Source of the DNA: Candidatus Bipolaricaulota bacterium
Lineage (GTDB): Bacteria > Bipolaricaulota > Bipolaricaulia > Bipolaricaulales > Bipolaricaulaceae
Assembly: GCA_938084715.1 (NCBI GenBank)
Contig: CALKES010000007.1
Coordinates: 1-60,906 of the forward strand
Direction: 5' to 3'
DNA: 60,906 bases
Part shown: positions 34,046 to 43,109 of the stretch, piece by piece
Numbering within the stretch: position 1 is the stretch's first letter
Layout of the letters: the number at the start of each line of letters is the position of its first letter
Translations under genes and position numbers: made by a program
Notes under the pieces: generated by a model
Database searches by the model: none
Seen by the model: the letters and a program-made list of their open reading frames with translations, nothing else
What the model was told of the DNA's origin: nothing

Positions 34046-35283
34046 CCCTCCACGTACCGGTTGTGGAACATGAAGAGCTCGGTGGAGTCGTAGGAGGTGA
34101 GGAGGAGCTGGGGGGCGTGGGTCAGGATGTAGGCCCAGAGGAGGAGGGCGGGGAGAGGATCCCGGCGGTCGAACACGTCGTCAGGGGTCCTCCGGTCCCG
34201 CCACCACCCGCGCCGAAGCTGCGCCTCCTCCCGGGGGTGCCGCAGTCCCCGGACGAGGCTCTCGGCGAGCCACGCCCAGTCCCCGAAGTGGACCCGCGTC
34301 CGCAGACCCTCCTGGGGGCGCGGGAGGGGGTCGACCTTCTCCCCACGGGCGATCCGCACCCACGCCCCGACCAGGTCGCAGCCCCCGAGCTGGGCGAGGT
34401 GGAGGGCGGGGGTGGGCCGGGGGTTTGCGTCCACCACGTAGGGCTTCCCCGTGGCCCGCTCCACCACGTAGTCGAACCCCACGAGGCCCGTGTACCCCAG
34501 GGCCCCGATGAGCTTCCGGGAGGCCTCCTCCCCGGCCGGGTGGCGGATGCACTCCCGGAGGACCGTCGTCCCCGCGTCCCGGGGCATCGTCCGGATCCCC
34601 CGGATGAAGATCTGGCCCACGACCTCACCCCGCTGGGCGAGCTCAAGGGAACACACCGTGGGGCCGTCGACCCACCGCTGGACGATGGGGAGGAGGGGAG
34701 CCTTGAGCCGGTAGGCCTGGACGACCTCGCCGTAGATCCGGGGGAGGTCGGCCGGGTCCTCCACCCGCCGCATCCCGGCCGAGCCCGAGCCCCGGCGGAG
34801 CTTGACCACGGCCGGGCCGTCGAGGCTTCGGGCCACGTCCCGTACCTCGTCGAGGGACCGAGGGGCCCACGTCGCGGGGGAGTTCACCCCCGCCTGCCGG
34901 GCGAGCTCCCCCAGCTGCACCTTGTCGTGGAACGTCTCCACCTCCTCGGAGGTGGGGAGGACCGTGGCGGCGTGGCGGAGGATCTGGTCCCGTACGCGGC
35001 TCAAGGGGATGACCTCCTCGAAGGTGGGGAAGTAGACGTCGTGGTCTCCCGTGGCGAGCTCCCGAAGGAGGGCCTGGACGTACCCTTGCGGGTCGAGGCG
35101 GAGGGAGGGGATCTTCACCCGGCGGGCGACGTAGCGGGAGTAGAAGCCGTAGGCCATCCGGTGCCCGTCGGCGGCGGTGACATACCAGCCGTCCCTCCCG
35201 AGGCGGCGGATCACAGCGAGCGCCGCCGGCTCAAACAGCCCGGTGACGAGCACCCGATGCCGTCGATTTGCCCCCTTGGCCAT
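34042..35283 (-). CDS. ATP-grasp ligase-like protein
   Basis: A 413-residue protein with an N-terminal Rossmann-like pre-ATP domain (RHRVLVTGLFEPAALAVIRRLG). An ATP-grasp core follows: PAVVKLRRGSGSAGMRRV (ATP-binding loop), VQRWVDGPTVCSLEL, and VGFDYVVERATGKPYVVDANPRP with metal-binding Glu/Asn residues. Such proteins ligate a carboxylate to an amine or thiol; several relatives make amino-acid or peptide-like metabolites. The C-terminal ~90 residues are extra and Trp/Arg-rich. No biosynthetic partners are adjacent, so the substrate is open. Confidence 0.8.
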   Translation of the reverse strand: MAKGANRRHRVLVTGLFEPAALAVIRRLGRDGWYVTAADGHRMAYGFYSRYVARRVKIPSLRLDPQGYVQALLRELATGDHDVYFPTFEEVIPLSRVRDQILRHAATVLPTSEEVETFHDKVQLGELARQAGVNSPATWAPRSLDEVRDVARSLDGPAVVKLRRGSGSAGMRRVEDPADLPRIYGEVVQAYRLKAPLLPIVQRWVDGPTVCSLELAQRGEVVGQIFIRGIRTMPRDAGTTVLRECIRHPAGEEASRKLIGALGYTGLVGFDYVVERATGKPYVVDANPRPTPALHLAQLGGCDLVGAWVRIARGEKVDPLPRPQEGLRTRVHFGDWAWLAESLVRGLRHPREEAQLRRGWWRDRRTPDDVFDRRDPLPALLLWAYILTHAPQLLLTSYDSTELFMFHNRYVEG

Positions 35284-35387
35284 GGATGGGCAAGGCTAGC
35301 GGGGGGACGAGCTCCGTGCCAGGGCCCACTCCTCCGCTTTCGGGAAGGCGTGCCCTGCGCCGAGGGCCTCCTTGGGAAGTGGGGGAC

Positions 35388-35417
35388 TTGACGCCGACGC
35401 CCGATTCATGGTAGGTT
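35388..35417 (+). promoter_or_regulatory. Candidate promoter of the CsgG-like gene
   Basis: TTGACG at 35388-35393 and TAGGTT at 35412-35417 are 18 bases apart, 60 bases before the TTG start at 35478. The rest of the 35284-35477 gap shows no gene. Confidence 0.5.
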
Positions 35418-35477
35418 CCGCCGACGGCCACGCCCGACCGCGGCAGAGTGTTCAAGGCAGTGGAGAGGGGGTAACAA

Positions 35478-36524
35478 TTGAGGTGGGTAGCGGCAGTTCT
35501 TGTCCTCTTCTTGGGCGTGGGGGCGCTTGGCCAGGGTTGTCCCACGGTGGCGGTGGTCATTCCCGAGACTTTGATCATCCGGCAAATCCCAAGGCCAGTG
35601 CCCGATCCGGCAGCGGAGACGGCGATCATCAAGCATTTCCTCGAATACGGTTTCAACGTCGTGGATCTGGTTCATGTCAAGCTCCTTCGTGCTGCGCCTC
35701 AGGGCCTGGCCCGGACCCAAGAACTGGCCCGGAAGGCCATGGCCGGGGATCAGGTGGCGATCCGGGAACTGGCGGGTCGGGACGGCCCAGGCGCCGACGT
35801 CCTTGTGGTTGGAGAGGCCGTGTCCACGGTGACCGTGTTTGAGGCCCTGAGGATCCCGGGTCAACCTCGGCTTCAGGACGGTCGGGCGCGGGTGGAGGTC
35901 CGGGCGATTCGCGTGGCCACGGGGCAGATCCTCGCGGCGGAGGCCTTTCACACAGGGGGAATCGACTTCTCCGAGGAGCTCGCGGGGAAGAAGTCCCTCG
36001 AGCGGGCGGGGGACAAGGTCGCCTGCAAACTGGCGACAAGCATCGTCCAGCGGTACCCATTCACGGGTGGATGCGCCAAGCGGTGTCCTCTGCCGCAACC
36101 GACGGTTGGTGTTCTTACCTTTGAGAACCGGAGCGGTTGCTTCTGGCCGGGAGTGGACATCGGCCAGGTCTTCGCCACGGCGATCGAGACCGCCCTTTCC
36201 GAGCGTGGGTGTAAGACCGCGCGGGCGATGGCCTCCGACGGCGTGATCGAGGGTGTGATCTCCGACTGCCGGGTCATCACCACCCCCACGATTGATCTCC
36301 CCATCCTTAACCTCCTTCTGCGTGGGGTGATGATTCGGGTTACTGTGGACGTCAGGTTTTTGGACGTGTCCACAGCTGAGTTCCGAGCGTTTGAGGTCGA
36401 GGCCAGCGTTTCGGGGATCGAGATTTTGGGGATTCGGTTTGGCGCAAGTCCCCGCGATCTTGCCAGGGCTGTAGCTAACCAGATTGCGAGCCGTGTTGGT
36501 GCCCAGTGCCGAGGAGGTAGTTAA
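35478..36524 (+). CDS. Exported CsgG/LpoB-like protein
   Basis: A 348-residue exported protein with a signal peptide (residues 1-19, ending LGVGALGQG). Two similar halves each contain a nucleotide-binding-like or TolB-type strand: PTVAVVIPE near 22 and PTVGVLTFENRSG near 211. Each is followed by helices and strands ending in AVANQIASRV-type helices. This resembles the CsgG/LpoB/curli-secretion fold, but no lipobox Cys is present. TTG 35478 is preceded by GAGAGGGGG. Base composition is less extreme than its neighbours, suggesting a transferred island with the next gene. The stop directly abuts that gene's ATG. Confidence 0.5.
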   Translation: MRWVAAVLVLFLGVGALGQGCPTVAVVIPETLIIRQIPRPVPDPAAETAIIKHFLEYGFNVVDLVHVKLLRAAPQGLARTQELARKAMAGDQVAIRELAGRDGPGADVLVVGEAVSTVTVFEALRIPGQPRLQDGRARVEVRAIRVATGQILAAEAFHTGGIDFSEELAGKKSLERAGDKVACKLATSIVQRYPFTGGCAKRCPLPQPTVGVLTFENRSGCFWPGVDIGQVFATAIETALSERGCKTARAMASDGVIEGVISDCRVITTPTIDLPILNLLLRGVMIRVTVDVRFLDVSTAEFRAFEVEASVSGIEILGIRFGASPRDLARAVANQIASRVGAQCRGGS

Positions 36525-37151
36525 TGGTCCCCGCACGGAACCACGGGCTTCCGGTGCTTTTGAGTGCCGTTCTGGTGGCCTTTGGTGCAGGGGCAACCCC
36601 GTTCCGAAGTGTCCCTCCGACGATAGGTGCCTACACCCTCCGTGGGGGAGAGGGGCAAATGGGTGCGGGAATAGGGGTGGTCCCCTTCCGAGCCCATCGG
36701 ACGGAGAGCTTAAACGTTGCGTCGGGATTGCGGGCTGGTTCCAGGTGGGCATGGGCATGACCTACGGCGTTCAGCCCGGTTCGCTCCCCTCGATGACCTA
36801 CACCGGCGACGCCAAGCTGCGGTTGCCGCTTGGGGGAGGCTTGGATTTGGGATTTCCCATGGGGTTTAGCGTTGTCGATCGCGGACTGGGGGGGCGGGTT
36901 CGGCTACGTCCAGGGCCGGTCTCGTGGCGAGCGCGCGGCTGAGACCGGTCTTCACTCTTCACGCCGGGGCGAACCTTGGCCTTTCAAAGGTCGGCACCTA
37001 CGGGGGCCTGTACATTTTGGCCGACTTCGACCTTCTACCGAAGCTTAAGCTGGTGGGGGGCCGGGGGATTTCCCCTCTCAGCGTGTCCATGAGCGCGTGG
37101 CTCCGGCCCCTCCGCTGGCTGGATGTAGAGCTCGCCCCCCTCTCGCCCTGA
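36524..37151 (+). pseudogene. Outer-membrane-like beta-strand protein, frameshifted
   Basis: The gene begins at ATG 36524 with a signal peptide-like start. One base is missing near 36739 (before FQVGMGMTYG), and two further frame changes occur near 36868 and 36915. The final frame reads LRPVFTLHAGANLGLSKV and ends in alternating hydrophobic/polar strands with an aromatic near the C-terminus (SAWLRPLRWLDVELAPLSP). Together about 205 residues resemble a small beta-barrel. It follows the CsgG-like gene without a gap, suggesting a paired exported system that is now broken or mis-sequenced. Confidence 0.6.
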
Positions 37152-37185
37152 GCGGAAAGGTTTACGCGCGGTTCTGAGGCCTACC

Positions 37186-38073
37186 TTATCCCGGAAGGAC
37201 CCGGAGCCCGAGGGAGTGGGCGAGGTTGGCGCGGGGATCGATCTCGTACCGGAGGGCCGCGGAACTTCCGCTTGAAAACAGGGTCGTCACCCCGGGGCCG
37301 TGGCCGCTCACCACGCAGTCGGAGTGGACCACGATCCCGATCGAAATTGCCCCCGTCTTGTACACCCTCCCGTAGGCGTGGTCCGTGTCGAGGATCGCCA
37401 CGAGGTCCCCCAGCCGCAAATCCGCAAGGCCGTACTCTTCAACCGTTTTCGGATCAAAGAGCTGGATGTCGTAGTCTCCCCGGTAACAGCTGTCGGCGCC
37501 GAGCCCCGAGCCCATGAGGGCCGCCGGGACGACGTGGGTCACCCCGACGACGAGGGCCCCGCCCTCCTCCCGGACGGGCATCTTGGGGAGGACCCGCGGG
37601 TCGAGGTTCATCACCCGCACCTCGGGGTGGTCGAGGAGCTGAAGCCCGGTCCCAAACGCCTTGATCCCCACCTTGTCCCCGATCTGCAGCTTCTCCAGGG
37701 TCTCGGGCGGAAAGTCCACAAGGACGTGCTCGATCCCCCCGTGTTTGCCGGTGACGACGCCCCGGGCGCCCTTGGCGTCCCCGGAGAGGACCGTGGCCTC
37801 GTTTCCGATGCACGCAAGGAGGTTCAGGCCGTCGTTTGTGGGGGGCAGGCCCTCCCGGTCCTTGGCGAGGTTCCGGATCGAGACCCCGGGCTCGACGTGG
37901 TCGGCGGCCCACCCCACCGCGGGGTCGCCCACCCGGAGGTTGTACGTGATCCCCCCCACCCCGGGAAGGACGAGGGGCCGGCCGTCGTGGCTGATCCGGT
38001 ACCCCCGCATCGAGGGGTTCGTGACCTCCCCCATCACCGAGAGCATGATGAGCCGATCGGAGTTCGTGCGCAC
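37186..38073 (-). CDS. DUF4438-family protein
   Basis: A 295-residue protein matching, as I recall, the DUF4438 family known from Thermotoga and other thermophiles: LPGVGGITYNLRVGDPA, NLLACIGNEATVLSGDAKG, GGALVVGVTHVVPAALMGSGLG, and YGRVYKTGAISIGIVVHSD. Function is unknown; the fold contains barrel domains with no clear catalytic residues. GTG 38073 has AAAGGAGG six bases upstream. It faces the downstream end of the outer-membrane-like pseudogene and diverges from pgsA. Confidence 0.75.
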   Translation of the reverse strand: MRTNSDRLIMLSVMGEVTNPSMRGYRISHDGRPLVLPGVGGITYNLRVGDPAVGWAADHVEPGVSIRNLAKDREGLPPTNDGLNLLACIGNEATVLSGDAKGARGVVTGKHGGIEHVLVDFPPETLEKLQIGDKVGIKAFGTGLQLLDHPEVRVMNLDPRVLPKMPVREEGGALVVGVTHVVPAALMGSGLGADSCYRGDYDIQLFDPKTVEEYGLADLRLGDLVAILDTDHAYGRVYKTGAISIGIVVHSDCVVSGHGPGVTTLFSSGSSAALRYEIDPRANLAHSLGLRVLPG

Positions 38074-38115
38074 ATCGCCTCCTTTGGGAGCCCATCCTAG
38101 CGGTGCGGGACGGGA

Positions 38116-38144
38116 TTGACAAGACTTCCGCCCCGGGCTAGGGT
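38116..38144 (+). promoter_or_regulatory. Leaderless promoter of pgsA (TTGACA-N17-TAGGGT)
   Basis: A perfect TTGACA at 38116-38121 lies 17 bases from TAGGGT at 38139-38144. Only 7 bases separate the -10 box from GTG 38152 and no Shine-Dalgarno is seen, a strong leaderless case. Confidence 0.75.
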
Positions 38145-38151
38145 CCTCCCC

Positions 38152-38706
38152 GTGACGATCCCCAACCAGATCACCCTCGCCCGGATCCTCGCCACGCCCC
38201 TGTTCATGGTCTTCCTCTACGCCGAGGGGACCGTGTTCAAGATCCTGGCCCTGGCGCTCTTCGCCCTGGCCGCCCTTTCCGACGCCGTGGATGGCTACGT
38301 GGCCCGGGCCCTCCGCCAGGAGACCGCCTTCGGCGGGTTCGCCGACCCGATCGCGGACAAGCTCCTCGTCACCGCCGCCTTCGTCTCGTTCGTCGAGCTC
38401 GGGGAGCTCCGGGCGTGGCCCGTCGTCGTCATCCTCGCCCGGGAGTTCCTCGTCACGGGGTTGCGGGTCGTGGCGATGGCCGAGGGGATCTCGATCTACG
38501 CAAGCGTCCTCGGGAAGATCAAGACGCTTTCCCACATCGGGCTTGTCCTCTTCATCCTCTCCACCCGCTACTTCGGCCTCGGGCCGTGGGGGCGGGAGCT
38601 CAAGGAGGCGTTCCTCTACCTCGCGGTGGCCCTGGCCGTGATCTCGGGGGCGGAGTACTTCTGGCGGGGGCGGCGGGCCCTCCGGGCGGCCTCCCGGCGG
38701 GGGTAG
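38152..38706 (+). CDS. pgsA: CDP-diacylglycerol-glycerol-3-phosphate 3-phosphatidyltransferase
   Basis: PgsA makes phosphatidylglycerol phosphate. The 184-residue polytopic protein starts with IPNQITLARILATP and carries the full CDP-alcohol motif DG-x2-AR-x8-G-x3-D-x3-D (DGYVARALRQETAFGGFADP and the Asp of PIAD). About five membrane helices are seen. GTG 38152 matches the conserved start and the leaderless promoter; an in-frame TTG at 38116 is the -35 box itself. Other CDP-alcohol transferases are less likely. Confidence 0.93.
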   Translation: MTIPNQITLARILATPLFMVFLYAEGTVFKILALALFALAALSDAVDGYVARALRQETAFGGFADPIADKLLVTAAFVSFVELGELRAWPVVVILAREFLVTGLRVVAMAEGISIYASVLGKIKTLSHIGLVLFILSTRYFGLGPWGRELKEAFLYLAVALAVISGAEYFWRGRRALRAASRRG

Positions 38707-38804
38707 AGGGGACAGACGGGCCCCTCCCGGGGGTCCGGCGGCCTCCTGGGGGCCTCCCCGGCCCCCTATAAGGAGGGGATGGAGGACTCTGAGGGAGGAA
38801 AACG

Positions 38805-39305
38805 ATGACACGACGGTGGTGGATCGTGGTTCTCGTCCTTGGGGTGGGCGTCTCGGCCTGGGCGGATACCCTCTACCTCAAGAGCGGGCAGAAGGTTTCC
38901 GGGGAGCTCTGCGGGGTGACCCCGGAGGCCGTCCTGTGGTGCGCGACCGGTGGGTTTCAGGTGAAGATCCCCCTCGCGGACGTGGCTCGGGTGGAGTTCG
39001 CCACTGACCCGACCCTCGTTCCCCGGGTCACGGAGGCCGAGTGGCGGAAGGCGATGGGGAGGGCCCAGCGGGACCTCGTCTCCTGCCGGACGGCCCGAGC
39101 CGGGCTCATCCTCGGGGGACTGGCGTTCGTGGCCGGTGGGTACTGGCTTGGCCTCCAGGGCCAGGCGACGGGGAACGTCGTCATCGCCCTCGGGGTCGTG
39201 GTCACCGGACTGGGGGTGATCGCCACGAACCCCCGCTGCCCGGCCCAGGAGGAGCGGGTCAAGGTCCTCACCCGGATCGGGCTCGACCACGGCTGGCTCT
39301 ACTGA
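38805..39305 (+). CDS. Exported small membrane protein, function unknown
   Basis: A 166-residue protein with a signal peptide (residues ~1-20, ending in WAD). The first mature part (LYLKSGQKVSGELCGVTPEAVLW, then IPLADVARVEF) resembles an LSM/SH3-like beta barrel seen in envelope proteins. Two hydrophobic segments follow at about 97-115 and 120-138, and a Cys-containing tail. ATG 38805 has GAGGGAGG upstream and a TATAAG at 38768-38773 could be its -10. The 38707-38804 gap is GC-rich with several short inverted repeats. Confidence 0.6.
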   Translation: MTRRWWIVVLVLGVGVSAWADTLYLKSGQKVSGELCGVTPEAVLWCATGGFQVKIPLADVARVEFATDPTLVPRVTEAEWRKAMGRAQRDLVSCRTARAGLILGGLAFVAGGYWLGLQGQATGNVVIALGVVVTGLGVIATNPRCPAQEERVKVLTRIGLDHGWLY

Positions 39306-39339
39306 GGCCGCCTTTCCAGGCGGTCGAAGGCCCGCCGAC

Positions 39340-39367
39340 TTGACTTCGGCGGCGGATCCTCTATCCT
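39340..39367 (+). promoter_or_regulatory. fusA promoter (TTGACT-N16-TATCCT) with long leader
   Basis: TTGACT at 39340-39345 and TATCCT at 39362-39367 are 16 bases apart. Transcription from here leaves a leader of about 105 bases before TTG 39481. TCCCTC (39381) and GAGGGA (39461) are complementary and could close a leader structure. Confidence 0.65.
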
Positions 39368-39480
39368 TTTCCCCCAATTGTCCCTCGGGCGATCGCCCCC
39401 CTAAGCGACGGCTGGTCCCCAGCTCTTCGCGTCTGGACCCCGGTGGGGAACGTGTGGGTTGAGGGACGGAGGAGCTAGGG

Positions 39481-41556
39481 TTGGTGCACGACATCAGGAA
39501 AGTTCGCAACATCGGGATCGCGGCCCACATCGACGCCGGGAAGACCACGGTCACGGAACGGATCCTCTACTTCACGGGACGGACCCACAAGATCGGCGAG
39601 GTAGACGACGGGGCGGCCACGATGGACTGGATGCCCCAGGAGCGGGAGCGGGGGATCACGATCACCGCCGCGGCGACGACCACGGAGTGGAAGGGGCACC
39701 GGATCAACGTGATCGATACCCCCGGCCACGTGGACTTCACCGCCGAGGTCGAGCGGTGCCTGCGGGTGGTGGACGGGATGGTGGCCCTGTTCTGTGCGGT
39801 GGGCGGGGTCCAGCCCCAGTCGGAGGCGGTGTGGCGGCAGGCGGAGCGGTACCGCGTCCCCCGGATCGCGTTTGTGAACAAGATGGATCGCACCGGGGCC
39901 GACTTCTGGGGCGTGATCCGGGAGATCCGGGACCAGCTCGGGGCGAGCGCCGTTCCGGTCGTCCTCCCGATCGGGGCCGAGGACTCCTTTGTGGGCCTCG
40001 TCGACCTCCTGCGGATGGAAGCCCTCTTCTACCGGGAGGGCCCGGCCGGGGTGGAGGTGGAGGTCCGTCCGGTGCCCCCGGCGCTCCGCGAGGAGGCCCA
40101 AAGCGCCCGGGAGGCGCTTCTAGAGCGGGCGTGTGAGGAGGACGACCGGCTCCTCGCCCAGTACCTCTCCGGGGAACCTCTGGCTTTTCCGGACGTGATC
40201 GCCGCCCTGCGGAGGGCCACGATCGCCGGTCGCCTCGTCCCCGTCTTCGCCGGCTCGGCGGTCCGCAACAAGGGGATCCGGCGGCTCCTCGACGGAGTGG
40301 TGGACTTCCTCCCCTCTCCCGCGGACCTTCCTCCCGCCATCGGGACCTGGGATGGCCGGGAGGAGATCCGGGAGGCGCGGGACGACGAGCCGCTTGCGGC
40401 CCTCGCGTTCAAGGTCCAGGCCGACCGGCACGTGGGGAAGCTCACGTACCTCAGGGTCTACTCCGGGGTTCTCCGGGGTGGGGAGACGGTGTTCAACGCC
40501 AGCCGCGACGTCCGGCAGCGGATCGGGAGGCTCTTTCGTATGCACGCCGACCGACGGGAGCCGGTGGAGGAGCTCCGGGCCGGGGAGGTAGGGGCGGCGG
40601 TGGGCCTCGGGGAGACCTACACCGGGGACACCCTGTGCGACGAGCGGAAGCCGATCGTGCTCTCCCCGATCGAGTTCCCCGCCCCGGTGGTGGACCTCGC
40701 CGTGGCCCCCCTCCGCCGGACGGACGCCGACCGCCTGAGCCGGGGCCTCTCCGACCTCGCCGCCGAGGACCCCACGTTCCTCGTCCGGGCCGACCCCGAG
40801 ACCGGAGACGTGGTCGTGTCGGGGATGGGGGAGCTCCACCTCGAGATCATCGTCGACCGCCTGCGCCGGGAGTTCGGGGTCGAGGTCACCACGGGGCAGC
40901 CCCAGGTCGCCTACCGGGAGACGGTCATCGGGACCGTGGAGCACGAGGGGAAGCTCGTGAAGCAGACCGGAGGCCACGGCCAGTACGCCCACGTTGTCCT
41001 GCGGGTCGAGCCCGCGGCCCCTGGAGAGGGGTTCGAGTTCACAAACAAGGTCGTGGGCGGGCGCGTGCCCCGGGAGTTCGTCCCCGCCGTGGAGCGGGGG
41101 ATCGTCGAGGCGATGGCCGAGGGGCCCTACGCCCGCTACCCGGTCGTGGACGTCCGGGTGGCCTTGCTTGACGGCTCGGCCCACGAGGTGGACTCCTCCG
41201 AGCAGGCGTTCCGCACCTGCGCCGCGGCCGCGTTTCGCGAGGCATGCCGCAAGGCGGGGATGCGGCTTCTGGAGCCGGTGATGGAGGTCGAGGTGGCCGC
41301 CCCGGAGGCGGACCTCGGGGCGGTCCTGGGGAGCCTCGCCGCACGGCGGGGACGGATCCTCGGCCTCGAGGCCCGGGGCCGGCTCCAGACCGTCCACGCG
41401 GAAGTTCCCCTCGCGGCGATGTTCGGCTACACGACGGAGCTCCGCGGCCTGACGAGCGGCCGGGGGGAGTTCTCGATGCGGTTTGCCCGCTACGAAGCCG
41501 TGCCCCCGGCCCTGGCCGAGGAGATCGTGGAGAAGCGGGCCCGAGAACGTCGGTAG
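39481..41556 (+). CDS. fusA: Elongation factor G
   Basis: EF-G drives ribosomal translocation with GTP. The 691-residue protein has G1 AHIDAGKTT, switch/G2 [11 protein letters not shown]3 DTPGHVD, G4 NKMD, and domains II-V, including GGHGQYAHV and the domain IV loop region [10 protein letters not shown]. The ribosome site GGAGGAG is 6 bases from TTG 39481 and 9 from GTG 39484, so either may be used. It is not next to rpsL, rpsG or tuf here, and it has its own promoter, so it may be a stand-alone or second EF-G copy. Confidence 0.94.
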   Translation: MVHDIRKVRNIGIAAHIDAGKTTVTERILYFTGRTHKIGEVDDGAATMDWMPQERERGITITAAATTTEWKGHRINVIDTPGHVDFTAEVERCLRVVDGMVALFCAVGGVQPQSEAVWRQAERYRVPRIAFVNKMDRTGADFWGVIREIRDQLGASAVPVVLPIGAEDSFVGLVDLLRMEALFYREGPAGVEVEVRPVPPALREEAQSAREALLERACEEDDRLLAQYLSGEPLAFPDVIAALRRATIAGRLVPVFAGSAVRNKGIRRLLDGVVDFLPSPADLPPAIGTWDGREEIREARDDEPLAALAFKVQADRHVGKLTYLRVYSGVLRGGETVFNASRDVRQRIGRLFRMHADRREPVEELRAGEVGAAVGLGETYTGDTLCDERKPIVLSPIEFPAPVVDLAVAPLRRTDADRLSRGLSDLAAEDPTFLVRADPETGDVVVSGMGELHLEIIVDRLRREFGVEVTTGQPQVAYRETVIGTVEHEGKLVKQTGGHGQYAHVVLRVEPAAPGEGFEFTNKVVGGRVPREFVPAVERGIVEAMAEGPYARYPVVDVRVALLDGSAHEVDSSEQAFRTCAAAAFREACRKAGMRLLEPVMEVEVAAPEADLGAVLGSLAARRGRILGLEARGRLQTVHAEVPLAAMFGYTTELRGLTSGRGEFSMRFARYEAVPPALAEEIVEKRARERR

Positions 41557-41596
41557 CGCCGCGGCCCAAATCCAAGTAGGATCGAAGAGGTCGAGC

Positions 41597-42298
41597 ATGG
41601 AGCCGTGGCGGGTGGTCCTCGTGGTGGCCCTGGCCCTGGGGGTCCTGGCCCTCCTCCTCCCCGCCCCCGAGGAGGTCCCCGGCCTCACCGGGGGGACCCT
41701 CATCGAGGGGGGGCTCTACGTCCTCGAACGGTCGGGGAAACCCTTGGGGGAAGAGGAGTTCTCCCTGTGGTCGGGGGATGGGTTCTACCGGGTCGAGTCC
41801 GCGGGCCGGGTCGAGGGGGAGAAGTTCTCCTCGGTCCTCGTCCTCGACCGGGACTGGAACCCCCTCTACTACGCGGAAGGGGGGCGGACGCCCCTCGCGG
41901 TGCGCGTGGTCGAGGGCCGGCCGCGGGTGACCACGGGCTCCGGCCTCTTCCGCCGGGAGACGGCGCTCGTCGCCCTTCCTCCCCTTGCGTTCCTTGGGGC
42001 GCGGGCCGTGGCCCCCTGGTTCGCCCTCTACCGGGCTCTCCAGGTTCGGGCCGGGCTCACCGCGGTCCTCCCCGGGGAGCGGGCGGCCGTCCCCGTCGAC
42101 GGGGGACGGGCGGAGCCCGTGACCTTGGACGTGGAGGGGCGGCCCCTCCCGGCGGAGGTGTACGCCGTTCGGTTGGGGAATCGGGAGGTCCAACTCTACG
42201 GCCAGGGGGACCTCCTTCTGGGCGGCGTGATCCCCGCGGAGGGGTGGGTGTTCTACCTCCGGGAGATGCTTCCCCGGGGCCTCGTGCCGACGCCCTAG
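41597..42298 (+). CDS. Membrane-anchored protein of unknown function
   Basis: A 233-residue protein with one N-terminal hydrophobic segment (residues ~6-22, uncleaved or signal). The rest is predicted outside the membrane and beta-rich (GLYVLERSGKPLGEEEFSLW, FYRVESAGRVEGEKFSSVLVLD). The pattern resembles proteins that hold a lipid-like ligand in a beta sheet, but this is only an impression. ATG 41597 follows GAAGAGG by 6 bases. Its stop abuts the convergent ricT gene. I do not recognise the family. Confidence 0.55.
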   Translation: MEPWRVVLVVALALGVLALLLPAPEEVPGLTGGTLIEGGLYVLERSGKPLGEEEFSLWSGDGFYRVESAGRVEGEKFSSVLVLDRDWNPLYYAEGGRTPLAVRVVEGRPRVTTGSGLFRRETALVALPPLAFLGARAVAPWFALYRALQVRAGLTAVLPGERAAVPVDGGRAEPVTLDVEGRPLPAEVYAVRLGNREVQLYGQGDLLLGGVIPAEGWVFYLREMLPRGLVPTP

Positions 42299-42299
42299 C

Positions 42300-43109
42300 T
42301 CACCCGCTCGGGGGGACCCCGTCTTCGGGGACGCTCCCCCGGTGCTCGGACCGCGTCCCGTCCGGCCACTGGACGGTGAACGTCCCCTGGAACACGTTGA
42401 GGGAGATCACCTTGCCCGTCCGGCCCCCGAGCTCCACCTTGGCCCCCACCTTCGGCATCCCCTCCAGGGCCTCCCGGTACTGCTCGTGCTCGTAGGTGAG
42501 GCAGCAGGTGAGCCGGCCGCAGACCCCGGTCAGCCGCTCCGGGCTCAGGAACAGCCCCTGCTCGAACGCAAGCTCCAGGGGAACTGGCCGCAGCCGGTGG
42601 AGGAACGTCCGACAGCACAGCGCCCGGCCGCAGGGCCCGACCTCCCCCAGGATCCGCGCCGCGTCCCGGCGACCGACCTGGTGGAGCTCGATCCGCAGGC
42701 GGAACGCCCCCCCGAGCTCCCGGAGGAGCTCCCGGAAGTCCACCCGGCTCGGGGCGGTGAAGGAGAGGCGGAGGAACGTCCGCTCGAGGTCGAGCTCGGC
42801 CCCCACGAGGCGCATCGGAAGCCCCTGGGCGGAGGCACGGGCTTGGGCCGCCCTTCGAAGTTCCTCGGCCTCGGCCTGTCGGGCCTGGTGGGCCTTCAGG
42901 TCCTCCTCCGTGGCCAGGCGGACGAGGTGGGTCCGGGGGCTCCCGGGCTGGAGGGGGGACCGGAGGACTTTGGCCAGCCACAGGGTCCGGGCCTCCTCCT
43001 CCACCCACGTCTCGCCCGGGTTCCCCACGGCCGTCCCCCACGCCGCGGGGTGGAGGTCCCCTGCCGGGCCCAGCCGCCGGACGAGCGCCCCTACCCCTTC
43101 CGCGGCCAC
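42300..43109 (-). CDS. ricT: PSP1-domain protein RicT (YaaT)
   Basis: A 269-residue PSP1 protein. The C-terminal Cys-rich core VGPCGRALCCRTFL and LTGVCGRLTCCLTYEHEQY matches RicT/YaaT, where the cysteines bind iron-sulfur clusters. RicT acts in a complex affecting RNase Y mRNA processing in Firmicutes; whether this applies here is unknown. GTG 43109 follows GGAGG and overlaps the holB stop by 19 bases; the holB-ricT pairing is common. The N-terminus has a GETWVEEEART strand typical of PSP1. Confidence 0.9.
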   Translation of the reverse strand: MAAEGVGALVRRLGPAGDLHPAAWGTAVGNPGETWVEEEARTLWLAKVLRSPLQPGSPRTHLVRLATEEDLKAHQARQAEAEELRRAAQARASAQGLPMRLVGAELDLERTFLRLSFTAPSRVDFRELLRELGGAFRLRIELHQVGRRDAARILGEVGPCGRALCCRTFLHRLRPVPLELAFEQGLFLSPERLTGVCGRLTCCLTYEHEQYREALEGMPKVGAKVELGGRTGKVISLNVFQGTFTVQWPDGTRSEHRGSVPEDGVPPSG

